Shown piece by piece: positions 1-10,600 of a stretch of DNA of 64,000 bases. Source of the stretch: Sarcocystis neurona (Eukaryota; Apicomplexa; Conoidasida; Eucoccidiorida; Sarcocystidae); the NCBI GenBank assembly GCA_000727475.1, contig KL647320.1, forward strand, positions 434,001 to 498,000, in the 5' to 3' direction. The notes beneath the pieces were generated by a model. That model did not search any database. It had not been told where the DNA came from and worked only from the letters and a program-made list of their open reading frames with translations. The translations under genes were made by a program, and so were the position numbers. How positions within the stretch are numbered: position 1 is the stretch's first letter; each line of letters opens with the position of its first letter.

Positions 1-2644
1 TGCAGCCGCGTGACAATTCGCTACCAGTCGCTACATGGTGTTTCGCCCACAAATCGAAGGAAAACGGGTCTTCGACCACCCCCAGCTGCGAAGTCTCCTC
101 CACTGCACTCCGGCCGACTGCAGGGCTGCTGCTGCTGCTTCCCGCGCCACTTCCTTGCGAAGCCGGTGAAGACCCCATGACAACATCATCTGCTTCTCCT
201 TCTTGCTGCTCTTCTTCTTCCTGTTGCTTCTGCGCCCCTTCTTGCCGCAGCTGCTCCACCAGTGGCACCCCTTGCCACACAGAGACGTCCCAGCTGAGAG
301 CAGCGAAGTACCTGTCTTCTTCGCTGCTGCCGTTGATGCTCGGGAAAACCGGCAGAAGCAGGTCTGCCTCCTTCCCGTCGTACGCTTCATCTGCACTGCG
401 CCCCTCGGTGCTGACTTCCGGCTGCTTCCCGGTTGGTGACACGCTGCTGCTCGCGGTGTCGCAGCTACTACTGCCGCTGTCTCTTGATGACGCAGCGTGT
501 GTGAAGCAGTCCTCCGCTTGCTGCTGCTGCCGCTGCTCTACCATGCCGCTGCGCACGAAGTCCGCTGCTATCTGCTCCTCCTGGAGCACGTGCCCTCTGC
601 CCGCTGTCGCACTTTCCCACTGCAACCGCGGACTCCCCGACCCATCGGCAATACTGGTGCGGCTGCGGCTTCGCCTGCAGCGCCCACTCGTGGTCGGCAA
701 CACACCTGCTGCTGCATGCCCGTCAGGATCACTGACGACCTGCACCCAGACCGGAGTGAGACGGAGGTTGCTGCTCGGTCCTTCCTTCACCGTCGTAGCT
801 CCAACAGCAGCAGCAGCGTCCGTTGTCCTTCCTGTCTTCAATTCGCCTGGACGCAGCAAAGTGCTGGGGGCGTTCGTGCCAACCTGCTGCTGCTGTTCAT
901 GCTGGGGTTTCTTCTCGTGCGACTGCAGACAAAGCCCTATCTGCGGCTTTGCCTGCAGCTCGGATTTCTCCTGCTCATGCTGCTGTCGCGGAACGCTGTC
1001 CTGTCCCCCACTACCTAAAGTCAATCCCTGCTGCTGCTGTTCCTGCTGCGGGTCTGCGTGCACGGAGTCTGCTCCGCCTACGGCCAAGTTCGAGGCTAAA
1101 AGGGAGAGCAGTTCGTCGCCCTTTAGCTTCTCCTGGACCCCGTTCAACCGCTGCGTCTCTGCCTGCCCCTGCTGCTGCTTATTGCCGGAAAGTGTCTCTC
1201 CTGCCACGTCCTTCCACTGGCGCTCCATCCCTGCAGCAGCGGTAGCAGCACCACACGGCACAGCAGCAGCAAACGCAGGACCCCCACCGCCGCTGCTGCC
1301 ACCGTCCGCGGCAGCCGCAGCACCAACAGCCGCGGCAGCAACTTCGACGACGGCATCAGCAGTTGCCGGATAAACGTTGCATTCCTCGATAAACGCTCTA
1401 CCTCCCGCATCCGCTCCGCTGGCCTGTGCTTCGGCCTGCGCAGTTGCTCCAGCGGAAGAAAAAGAAGGAGAAGCGACGAACGAAGTAGCAGCAGCGGGGA
1501 CGCATGCCGCCGTCGTTGCCTCGTTGGCTTCCAGTAGCAAATCGCCTACACACAACAAGTTCCTCTGCATGTGAGCAGCGCTCTCGTGCTCTGCTCCCGG
1601 TGCAGGGGCCACGCAAGTTGTCAACGAGATATTCGACATACGTGTGGGGTCGGTGCTGGCGCTCCTCCTGTCCTCGCTGTTGCTACTACTGCTGCCGTCC
1701 TCGCTAATGCGACTCCTCCTGTCCGTCACGCCGCTGCTGTTGTTCTTGCTGCCGCTGCTGCTGCTGGTCTCGCTGCATTCCACCTGCGGTGCGGCGGCGC
1801 GTGTGCTGGATTTGCTGTTTCTGTCATTGTTGCAGCAGCGTTCTGTGCTCCCGCCTCTATCAGTCTTCTCTCCTTCTTTCCCACCGAGGGGGAAGCTGCT
1901 GCTATCCCTGCTGCTGTCCTTACAGCTGCTCGAGTCGTTGCTGTCGCATGCGCAAAAACTCCTTCTGCGACACCCCGCAGCAGGAAAAGAAACAGCCGCA
2001 CCGCGGGGTCTGCGGCAAGAGGCACACGCTGCAAAAGCAGCAGCAACCTCCCCACAGCTGCTGCCGACCGCAGCTCTTCTTTCTGTCGCCTTTATCGCTC
2101 CTGCTGCTGTCGTAGAACCCCCGCTCTGCTGCGGCACGTCTTGCCACAGAGCTGCTTCTCCCACTAAAAGACAGGCCGGGCTGCTGTTGCTGCTGCTCGC
2201 GGGGCTCGCAGAAGTAACCCCGTTGCAGTCCTCCGGAGCCGGTCTCCCACAAAAGGCTGTTCGTGCAGAAGTGGACTTCTGCAGAACAGCAGAGATTGCG
2301 GCAGGCGTCACTGGCGCAGTGACAGCCGCGGGAATCGGCGTCCCTGCGGAAACGCGTGGTGCCGCGGCACCAGCAACTGCGATTCCATCGGTAGCTGCAG
2401 TCGCAGCACGCAGCTCTGCAGCATCAGCAGCGTCAAAGCACGTGTTTTCTTCGGCGTTGTGCTCCAGCTGTTCTACAGACTCGGCAGCCTCGTGGCGTCG
2501 CGTTGCTGCTGCTGCTGCCTCAACATGCTGCTGATAACTCTGCGACTTCACGCTCTCCAGCGCAGCGAAACTCCCCGCGGCTGCTGCGTTGCACAGCAAA
2601 GCCCCTTCCAGCGGGGCAGTCACGCAGCTCCCAGCGGCTACCAT
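1..2644 (-). CDS. Gln/Ser/Ala-rich protein, 3' end beyond window
   Basis: An uninterrupted minus-strand frame runs from an ATG at 2644-2642 to the left edge (881 codons, no stop in the window), with an in-frame TAG just upstream of the ATG. The start reads MVAAGSCVTAPLEG. Low-complexity Ser runs (about residues 225-320), Ala runs (about 40-180 and 420-480) and Gln runs (about 500-620) alternate with ordinary sequence such as LLSLLASNLAVGG (near 510-530), LRLTPVWVQVVSDPDG (near 625-640) and FAALSWDVSVWQG (near 780). The last 20 or so residues before the edge include DPFSFDLWAKHH. CAG/AGC/GCA runs giving Gln, Ser and Ala are typical of coccidian genes. No domain was recognised. The opposite strand is also open for long stretches, but it reads as Cys/Ser/Leu and is taken as a shadow. 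An intron inside the Ser-rich part cannot be excluded. Confidence 0.72.
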   Translation of the reverse strand, partial: MVAAGSCVTAPLEGALLCNAAAAGSFAALESVKSQSYQQHVEAAAAATRRHEAAESVEQLEHNAEENTCFDAADAAELRAATAATDGIAVAGAAAPRVSAGTPIPAAVTAPVTPAAISAVLQKSTSARTAFCGRPAPEDCNGVTSASPASSSNSSPACLLVGEAALWQDVPQQSGGSTTAAGAIKATERRAAVGSSCGEVAAAFAACASCRRPRGAAVSFPAAGCRRRSFCACDSNDSSSCKDSSRDSSSFPLGGKEGEKTDRGGSTERCCNNDRNSKSSTRAAAPQVECSETSSSSGSKNNSSGVTDRRSRISEDGSSSSNSEDRRSASTDPTRMSNISLTTCVAPAPGAEHESAAHMQRNLLCVGDLLLEANEATTAACVPAAATSFVASPSFSSAGATAQAEAQASGADAGGRAFIEECNVYPATADAVVEVAAAAVGAAAAADGGSSGGGGPAFAAAVPCGAATAAAGMERQWKDVAGETLSGNKQQQGQAETQRLNGVQEKLKGDELLSLLASNLAVGGADSVHADPQQEQQQQGLTLGSGGQDSVPRQQHEQEKSELQAKPQIGLCLQSHEKKPQHEQQQQVGTNAPSTLLRPGELKTGRTTDAAAAVGATTVKEGPSSNLRLTPVWVQVVSDPDGHAAAGVLPTTSGRCRRSRSRTSIADGSGSPRLQWESATAGRGHVLQEEQIAADFVRSGMVEQRQQQQAEDCFTHAASSRDSGSSSCDTASSSVSPTGKQPEVSTEGRSADEAYDGKEADLLLPVFPSINGSSEEDRYFAALSWDVSVWQGVPLVEQLRQEGAQKQQEEEEQQEGEADDVVMGSSPASQGSGAGSSSSSPAVGRSAVEETSQLGVVEDPFSFDLWAKHHVATGSELSRGC

Positions 2645-2659
2645 TTTTCTCGTCCCCTT

Positions 2660-2712
2660 CTATATATTTACATATAAACATATATGAATATATATATATA
2701 TACATATATGTG
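2660..2712. repeat. TA-rich microsatellite upstream of the left-edge gene
   Basis: Imperfect TA/TATG repeats lie directly upstream of the ATG of the minus-strand gene at 1-2644, so they may be part of its 5' flank. Confidence 0.8.
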
Positions 2713-5146
2713 TGCAGATGTACGTACTCACGTACATGCAGAAGTCACGTCCATCAGCTAAACATGCACCGTAGGTTCTGGCCTGTGCAGCAGCTAAAGG
2801 GAGCAGTGGATTCGGCGGCGACGGAGGAGGAGTACAGGCAGAACCGCAAACAACGAGCTGCTACTGAATATACACAACGGAATCGCAGTCAAGCGAAGTC
2901 TGCAATAGCAGAGCACAGCAGCCGTCGGAGCTGCAGTGGATATTGGGGCTGTATACAGGCAGCAGCACGGAGTTGCTTTTGCCTTTTGAACATAACAACG
3001 AAAACCTTTAGTCACCCCCGCAGAAACAGTAGTTTTCTTTTTCGCAGCTGTAGTCAAGATACTCCAGACTCTGAGCAAATGCGGCTGGATATTCTCAGTC
3101 GCAATGAGAGGAACACCGAGCAGCAGCTGCGCCACCCTGCCGTCCAGCGGCAACACTGGATGATTGATAACACCAGAGAACGAACTGTTTAATCATCAGC
3201 AGCAGCACCAGACCCGAAGCACGGCCTGTGGGGGTGGGGGGGCGGCGGTGCGTCAAAACAAGTTACGGAACCCTGTCTGCGGCTCGACGATGCAGCGAAC
3301 ACGGGTCGACGCGCACAAGAAATTCTACAAAAGTGGTAATAACAAGACGGAGGTGTCGGCGACCACCCCGCTAAGGGAAAGCGGGCCTGTTACAGTGACG
3401 GGACGTACTATTGAGAGGTGGTGTGGAAAAGTGGGCATACACAATGGTACACTTCGTGTTCTACGTCGTTCTGCAGTCCTATTGTTGTTATCTAAGATGC
3501 TTCCTAACGAAAGTGCTGGTGCAGACCGATAAGTCGCCCTCGCAGATTCGAGTGCCGTCGTCCGGCTTTTCTCCGGGGCACGTCCTGCTACAGTGTAGAC
3601 AAGGAGGCAAACGAAGATAATGGTGGCAAGCGCTCGGGGAAATCAGGCCTAAAAGGACGTTCCGCCGAGCTTTAGCTGCAAAAGCAGAGATGCAACGGGA
3701 AAGGGAGTGGAAAAAAGGACCACGACCCCAAAAGGGAGCTGAAGGTGGAACAAGAGAAAGAAGAGAACAACAACACAGGGCACCACAGAATCGCGCGCCG
3801 CGCAGGGAAGGAGCGGGGGGTTGACGCTGTTGCCGCCAAGACAAAGCCTGGGACGGCGCAGCGATTCCCGTGCAGAACGGAAAAACAAAAGTACAAACAG
3901 CACCACCGCAAGAAGGGTAAACCGCTTCTCTGAAACGCGTGGTTCATGACAAAAAAAAGCCCCCGAGACCCACAAAAAGCAATAAAAAGAGAGAAAAAAG
4001 GCTCTGCGACGGAAGGCCGCGTAGACGGCCGGCAAGAACAAAGAGCAGCAGTGGCCGACAGTAGCGCGCCTGAGCGGACAATACAGAAGCAAACAAACAC
4101 AACCGCGCACTGCAACAAAAACAAGGAACCCTTCTCGGTTGAACCGCTAGGAAGGCCTGTTCCTTCTTGCTTTCAGCCGGAGAGGCAGTAGATACAGAGC
4201 AGCACAGTCGCTGCAACGGAAGCGGAGAGGGGAGGGGCCGCCGCCGTCACGGCAGCGGCAACAACAGCGCCAGCGGAAGAGCGAGCGGGATTCAGCAGCG
4301 ACCAGCGCAGACGCACAAGAAGAGAGCCCAAAGGAGCACAGAGGGCAACAAAATTCTCAAAGTTCACCGCTAAAGGGCCCCAAATCGCCGAGGACGTGTC
4401 TACTGAAGAAGGCGAGCTAGTCCCACCTCCGAGGAAGCCGTAGTGCGAAGTATACAAGTCCGTAGCAAGTGTAGCCGCTACAGCACGGGGAAGGCCGCCA
4501 CACTAGCGAATAATGGAGGAGGAGAGACCTGCAGAGCGAGCCGCAGCGCCAGCAGGGAGAGAAGTGGGGTCATAACGGACGAAGAGGAGGACATACAACC
4601 AGAGAACTGGACAAAAGGTTTCGAGCGTCCTCTAAACAAAAAAGGGACTGGACGCCGAAGGGTGTAAACAAGTCGACTTTGGGGAAAGAAGAAACCAGCG
4701 TAGAAGAACGTCTCAGAGCGCCTCGCCCGCACTGCTACACCTAGGCGTATATGTGCGCAACAGTAGCGCCAGCAATCACTGTGCCGCACAATGATGGGTG
4801 CGTGTAATGAGTGCTGTTTGTTCCTAGATGAGGAATAGTAGTACTCCCTTTTACAGTACAAATCCCAGTGGTGCCGTGGTAAGTAGGTAGGTACCAGAAC
4901 GGGAGGCAGTAACTGGGTGAGGGCCTGCAGAAGAGAAAGAGGAAGGACAAAAGCGGCCCACAACGGCGCAGAAAAGAAGCGATGCTACAAAAATACGGAG
5001 ATTCTTGACGCGGTCTCAAAGCGCCATCACAGCGCCACAACAGCGGCAGAGGCACAACGCCACCAGCACAGCGAGAAGAGAGCAGCGGGAGAGCTGGACG
5101 GCAGCAACCGCGGCTGCGCTGCTCGTGCATACCCCGCCTTAACCCT
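2713..5146. other. Strand-skewed region without a firm gene
   Basis: Purine-rich on plus and CT-rich on minus, especially 3650-4700. Minus-strand open stretches exist, for example 3944-4216 behind an acceptor ending GTTGCAG at about 4211, but they are Leu/Cys/Phe-rich as expected of CT-rich DNA and have no partner exon. It may be the 5' flank and untranslated leader of the gene at 1-2644. No gene is called. Confidence 0.5.
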
Positions 5147-5392
5147 TTAATGACAACAGCACGAGCTTAACAGCAACAGTTTAGTAGTCGTAGCTCCACA
5201 TCGGATCTCCGACTGACGTTGCTTAACAGGAGGAGAACTCGGGCTCGTCACCATGGAGAAGCTGCGTTCACCGCAGCAGCAACGCGGCGCCTTGTGACAC
5301 GGGACTAGGTTGCCGCGGCGAGGGCCGGACGACGACGATGTGGACAGCTGCAGCAGAAAGTAGCAGTTACAACCGGTAAACGAATTCAACGG
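5147..5392 (-). CDS. Possible C-terminal exon, unknown product
   Basis: On the minus strand a CT-rich tract ending CTCTTGCAG precedes position 5392. From there a phase-0 frame of 81 codons runs to TAA at 5147, beginning PLNSFTGCNCYF and containing TSPSSPPVKQRQSE. Upstream, another minus frame (5631-5367) gives two hydrophobic stretches but has no ATG and may be intron or an alternative exon. No ATG exon was found, so this is at best the last exon of an unrecognised gene. Confidence 0.25.
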   Translation of the reverse strand, partial: PLNSFTGCNCYFLLQLSTSSSSGPRRGNLVPCHKAPRCCCGERSFSMVTSPSSPPVKQRQSEIRCGATTTKLLLLSSCCCH

Positions 5393-6762
5393 CTGCAAGA
5401 GCGAAGACTACAAGAGCAGCCAACACGAACAGCACAAAAGCCGCCAGCTGTAACGGAAGACAGAGGTACAGAAGTACACCATTGCTCGGATGTGCGGCAA
5501 GCGGCCACACAGAAATCAGCATCAAGTTCTTCCCACAGCGGGCAGTAGCAGCTGTTACAAGGACCGCAGCGACCAGAGCCAGAGAGCGGAAAGGAATTGA
5601 CACTTGGATAAATGAAAGAGTCCAGTGGCGTTACTGCAGCGCACCAGGATACCTGCGGAGCTAACGGCGAAACTTGTCACTACGACTCAGCAGGAGAGCA
5701 CAGAGCGCACGGCAGCTGGTCGTGCACAAGTTCTAAACACAACCGTGAAGCTGAGCGGTGCAGTGACTACGTGGCCGACGAGAAGACTAGAGCGTTCGCC
5801 GTTACGTAACATACACTGGAGATAGGCTCGTGAAGTGTTCTTTGGAGAGTCACGCCTTTTTGTTCAAAACGTTCCCCTGTAACACCAGCTCTCACAACTA
5901 GAAAGAGATCCACAAAATGCATGTGTGCCGCTCCTGCGCCAGTGGCTGCTGCTGCTAGTCTTCGACTCCAAACTCTGCCATTCCTGTTGCGGACATCTGC
6001 CAGCCGGTTGCTGCGACTCCACAACAGAAACTTCAGATGCTTCTACTGTATATAATTGTAGACTGCACACAGCCTTCGTACGTCGGCATTATACGTATTT
6101 ACACGCACAGATACACATATAAGCTAACGTGTGTAACCGTACGCGTTCTGTCGAAGCGCCCGAGAAGGGCTCAAATGGACGCACGCGTCATAGAGCTCTC
6201 CCATACAGACACAACTGCATATATATTACCCAAACTACAAATGACCTTTCACCGTACAAAAAAGTGCTTAGTGACTATTATCCTCTGTACGTCACGCAGG
6301 AGCAAGTCCGAAGTCTACGGGGTCGTGGAATTAGTACAATCTTCCGTGTGCACGATCAACAACGGGAAGCTTTTGTTTGACCGTGCCTGTGGAGGAAGGT
6401 ACTCTCATGAATGGCAGTCGCGTCTCGTTGCCTAAGGCACCACTCTCCCACAGAGCAACGCAAGCAGGGGCGGCCTCTTTCCACACTGAGGCGCATCAAG
6501 CTGGGGGAGAAGCACATTTGAATGTGGGAGATAACAAGCAAGACCTGCTGCTCTCTCTGCCTTGCTACCCGCCCTGCTGCTGTCCCACTGGTACGATGCT
6601 TGCGCAGCTGCTTCTAAGGATGTAGTGGTCGAGTCCCACGAAGACAGTTTTGCGCAGCCAGCTGTTGGAGCTGCAGGCCACTTCTTGTTAATAATGTCTT
6701 TGTCAACGAGGTGCTTGCACGGTGGCAAGCAGTGTTGGGGACTCCCCCTGCGATAATACTGG
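5393..6762. other. No gene recognised
   Basis: Short mixed-frame open stretches only. A minus-strand frame at 6432-6932 (166 codons) overlaps the plus-strand gene starting at 6788 and is rejected as a shadow. This stretch probably contains the promoter of that gene. Confidence 0.4.
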
Positions 6763-6780
6763 CCCCCGCGTGTGCGGGGG
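6763..6780. promoter_or_regulatory. GC hairpin 7 nt before a start codon
   Basis: CCCCCGC, loop GTGT, GCGGGGG forms a perfect 7-bp stem ending 7 nt before the ATG at 6788. If transcribed it would sit in the 5' leader of the PIP-box gene and could limit initiation. Its function is inferred only. Confidence 0.45.
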
Positions 6781-6787
6781 TAGAACC

Positions 6788-7636
6788 ATGGGTCAGCAGA
6801 AGAAAATGCAGGACTTTTTTGCACGTAGTGGAAGCATGAAATGCACTTGACTTCGCTGCTGCTGTTGTGCCGAAGGACTGCGGCGGGCTCGGCAGAAGTC
6901 CCGCCTGGCAGACAGCAGCAGTGGAGCGGCACTATCTCCGGAAGGCTGGCCCTCAGTTCTCAAGCGTGCACAGGTACAGCCATTGCCAGTTACTCCCAGG
7001 CTGCTAAACGGGAGACTCCTATGTACGTGAGTACTTCGGCAGAGGAGAATGTCAACCATTGTATGCTGCCAAAGCTCGGTAGTATGCACAGATCTGCCGC
7101 TGCTGTCGCTCCTGTTATGACTGGCCAGAGTAAGCAACAGGGAGATCAACAGCACACAACAAGGAGACCCGCCCTTTGCTCCCTCCACGCTACTTCAGGT
7201 GGCAAATCTGCCGTTTGGATATTGTAACGCCTGTCCCTGCTGCGGACCAGACTACCGCGACGCTGCTGCAGCTGCTTCTCCCACTGATACGCTTCGAGCT
7301 CTTGTCTTCCCGCGGTAGCGTCCTGGGTGCTGCTGCTGCTGCTGCTGCCGAGGCTGCCTGCAATGCAGCTTCTGCGTCTGCGGTTACTGCTTGCCTGCGC
7401 CTCTGTGTGCTGCTGCCGTCACCGCTAGTGTCCCCCTGCCGCACCGCAGTTTTTCGCCTCTTCTACTTGGTGCTGCGTCTGAGGCGACAGACCGTCCCCT
7501 CCTGTGTGACACTTGCCGCTCTTGTGGTAGCGGAGGGCATTTCCCCGCGGTAGTATTGACTCTGCAACTACTACACTTTGTAAGGCGCCTTAAGTCTGCA
7601 GAATTCCTTGATGTCGCGGCCAGGAGAGGGACTTAA
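6788..7636 (+). CDS. Small PIP-box protein with two CxxCxxC clusters, four exons
   Basis: Reconstructed exons are 6788-6824, 6876-7026, 7141-7314 and 7429-7636. All three junctions keep phase and give 189 residues ending in TAA. Residues 1-12 read MGQQKKMQDFFA. QKKMQDFF fits the PCNA-interacting box (Q-x-x-M/L/I-x-x-F-F) that many replication and repair proteins carry at an extreme terminus. Later, CNACPCC and CDTCRSCG form a paired Cys-cluster pattern able to bind zinc, followed by a C-terminal stretch with AVVLTLQLLHFVRR. The second donor is GTGAGT, the other donors are GTAGTG and GTAGCG, and introns 2 and 3 are both 114 nt. The first intron (51 nt) is short and is the weakest call. Role inferred: nuclear, bound to the sliding clamp. 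The family was not recognised. The residue between the PIP-box and the rest depends on which of two GT donors (6825 or 6828) is used. Confidence 0.5.
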
Positions 7637-10600
7637 ACAAAGGAATCACGCTGTGTCTCACTGTTCGTCAAACCGTTGGCGCGTCCGCACGCGCTGTGTT
7701 GCGCGCTATCCGCCACTGCGCTTTCCCCCAAATCACACACCTCATATACATCGGTATGAATGAACACGTATATTTAAACACACTTCTGCAATAAGCGTGG
7801 ATTACTACTGTCTTCGTAAGAGCTATTCCCCCAAAACGGGACAAGGTGTGTACACTTACATGACTAGACGTGTGCACACGGTTGTACGCGCACAAGACAA
7901 CGGCGAGCGAGGTGTGTCGGTCACACCGCGTTCCCCTAAACAAAGCTCATTTCGGCCGCAACAATTGTGTACACGTATGTGGTCAAATGGATGCAGGTGC
8001 ATTTAAGTATGTACATCTGCATACGTACAACGTGCACACTCGTCCGTACTGTGTATCTTGGTACACACTCGGTGCACCATGGTTTATGTCCACGGGGAGC
8101 GTATCCATGTATACACCCGCACACGAGTATTTATATGGAAGCTTCAAGCTAGTATTTCGCATGTGTCTCTACGACAGTAAAAATAGTGCTCAGCGCAGGC
8201 TGCAGGCGATCGGAGGTCATCTCTCCGTAGTAATAACACGAAACAAAAGCTACACGAGGACGAAATTTGTGCCGACGAACAGCAGGTGAACTCGACAAGG
8301 CAACTGCACTGGTCAAGGGATGCATCACTCGGCAGAGAATAGCACTCACGCAACGACCAAGCGACACCGTAACTCGCAAAGCCTTAGTGGGGCAGTGTAC
8401 GGAAATCTGCCCTTTGCGGGTACGCAGCGAGCCCGGTATGCCGCATCTACATGCCTTTGTGGAAAAGAGTTCTTGCGTCCACGTGTATCACCCGAATAGT
8501 CCCTCTGCAAGCGTAGAGCAGATGTTATGCTGACGAAGGACCGAGTGTCACAGAGCAGAAGCGTAGGGGTGATACCGCGCGACCCACTCCTGAAATACGT
8601 TGTAAATCAGTCAATGGAATGCCAATCAGCACCAGCGACTGCCTGTCTCTCGCCGGGACACAAAAGGCAATAGCACATTTCGGGCTCCCTAAAATGACGA
8701 AACACAAAGTTGAGACACTAACACGCAAATTTACGGGTGACCAATGGTGGCACCACCACAGCCATGCTTTCATGTGTGGCAAAGCTTTTATCAAGGAGCC
8801 AGCAGCCAAACCACTGAAAAACGGTAGGGGGAAGAAGATGCGCTGCAGGGTGTCACAAATACGGTGACGTGTCCTCGACGTAAGATTTTTACCAGGTAAG
8901 AAAAATGGGCAGTTCACCCTCCACCAGGAAATACATCTACAGGACGGGACTTGTGGCAGTGCAAGACTACACCGCCTGCTATAAGCAGGGACAGACTCGT
9001 GTCCGCGAAACTACGTAGAAAGTGAAACTTCTTCGAATGTAAAGGCTTCGGCAGGCTCAGGAGCATCGCAGAGCCAAATGCACAAACGGGATCGCCGCGC
9101 AATTACAAAAGGATCACTCCGTGTATGGGAATGGGTCCGCTACAGGGACATGAAACTCGAGAGCCCCTTTGGTGTCAGCGCGGCCGTTGATGTTACAGAT
9201 GATGTATCCTGCAGATCTGCTCTGGAGGATAAGAGACGGACGCGCTGCAAACCGGGAATAGACACGGCCGCTTGTTCAGGGACACACCGTGTCCGATGGT
9301 GCGCATTGTTTCCAGGCCTGTATCCGTTCGCGGCGAGCGCGACGGGCACATAAGGCTGCCTCAATGTGTGTTTGGAAACTTCCTTTGAAGAGGCCTTTTC
9401 TCCACGTTAACGCGTTAGAGCGCATCGAGCAGGTCTGCCTATTATGTCTGTAACCGGACCTACAAGACTTGTAATGAGGCCTTTACATGCGCCCTGCGCA
9501 GAAGGGTGTAGACGCATGTGGCTAGCTTTGAGACGTGGAGTCCCTTTGTTTAATGGGCAAGTGGATGCGACAGTTGGGAGAGTCACAAAGAGAAAATCGT
9601 AGTTTAGCAAAGCGGCCGGCCTTTACTCCAGTGGACACGTCTAACACGGGAAGAAAATCAGCGCTGGACTGCAGCGTTAACCTGATTCTTGCTTAGCAGC
9701 GACTCAAAACGTTGTTGCAGGTCTACAGGTAATCACGCTGCTTGTTTATTCGTGCAGAAGAGTGGAGACTTTGCGCTTAATGCAGCTCCAGAATATACTA
9801 TGCGTTCCCCGCAGAGAAGCCACAGCAGACATACAAGGCGAGACGTTATAAGTTCGAAAAATTATGTTGCTGTAGGATTGACGTTTCTGGTCCACTTCAT
9901 TTCTGATGCAAGAACAAGCATATGCCGTTCTCACTCAATAGTGTGAGCAATGCAGTGTGGACGGTCCCGCCGCAACAACACACCTAAAAGTCCACGTCTT
10001 CCTTAATTTTTTCAGTTAAGCAGTGTCAAAATCGGTAGACGCACTTATTTACCTCTATGCATCTTTCTAAAGCGATAAACAGACGTGTTCTGTACGCCGT
10101 GTGTAGTAATCTACTGGGTCAGTGGCAATTACCAGACACGCGCGTGCCGAACTTTAGATAAGCAACGCTTTTCCCGGCCGTGGGACGGCCGCGTCCTTCG
10201 ATTATCCTTCTACAGGATGGAGTGTTGCCTACACCGTTCGTAAGGCAACCCTTTCTCCATTGACAGGCCCTGAATGCATGTGTGTCGTGTTTCCCTTGTG
10301 AGAGGGCTCCTGCGTGTAACGGAACGAGTTTTCCCGGACAGTGGCGCTCGAAGCGGCGCAGGACGCGGACGAGCCCCTGTGTACATGTGTATATATTTGT
10401 CTGAATATACGAACAAAATGAGTATGCATACATAGGAGAGTTTCCCTTCAGAAGGACGCACATGCACGCGTCTCTACCCGAGACGAGGCCCTGTAGAATC
10501 GTAGTGCGCTACGCTGAGACGTGCTGAGTTGTCTCAAGGAAAGGCCTTGCAATTATAGTGTGGCTAGGAATAGTGGAGCAGTTCACACGGTTACAACTCT

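Noticed and set aside
177..1373. 398-codon plus-strand frame rich in Cys, Ser, Ala and Leu
   Set aside because: It is the complement of the minus-strand Gln/Ser frame at 1-2644; its Cys runs come from CTG repeats and it lacks ordinary protein segments.
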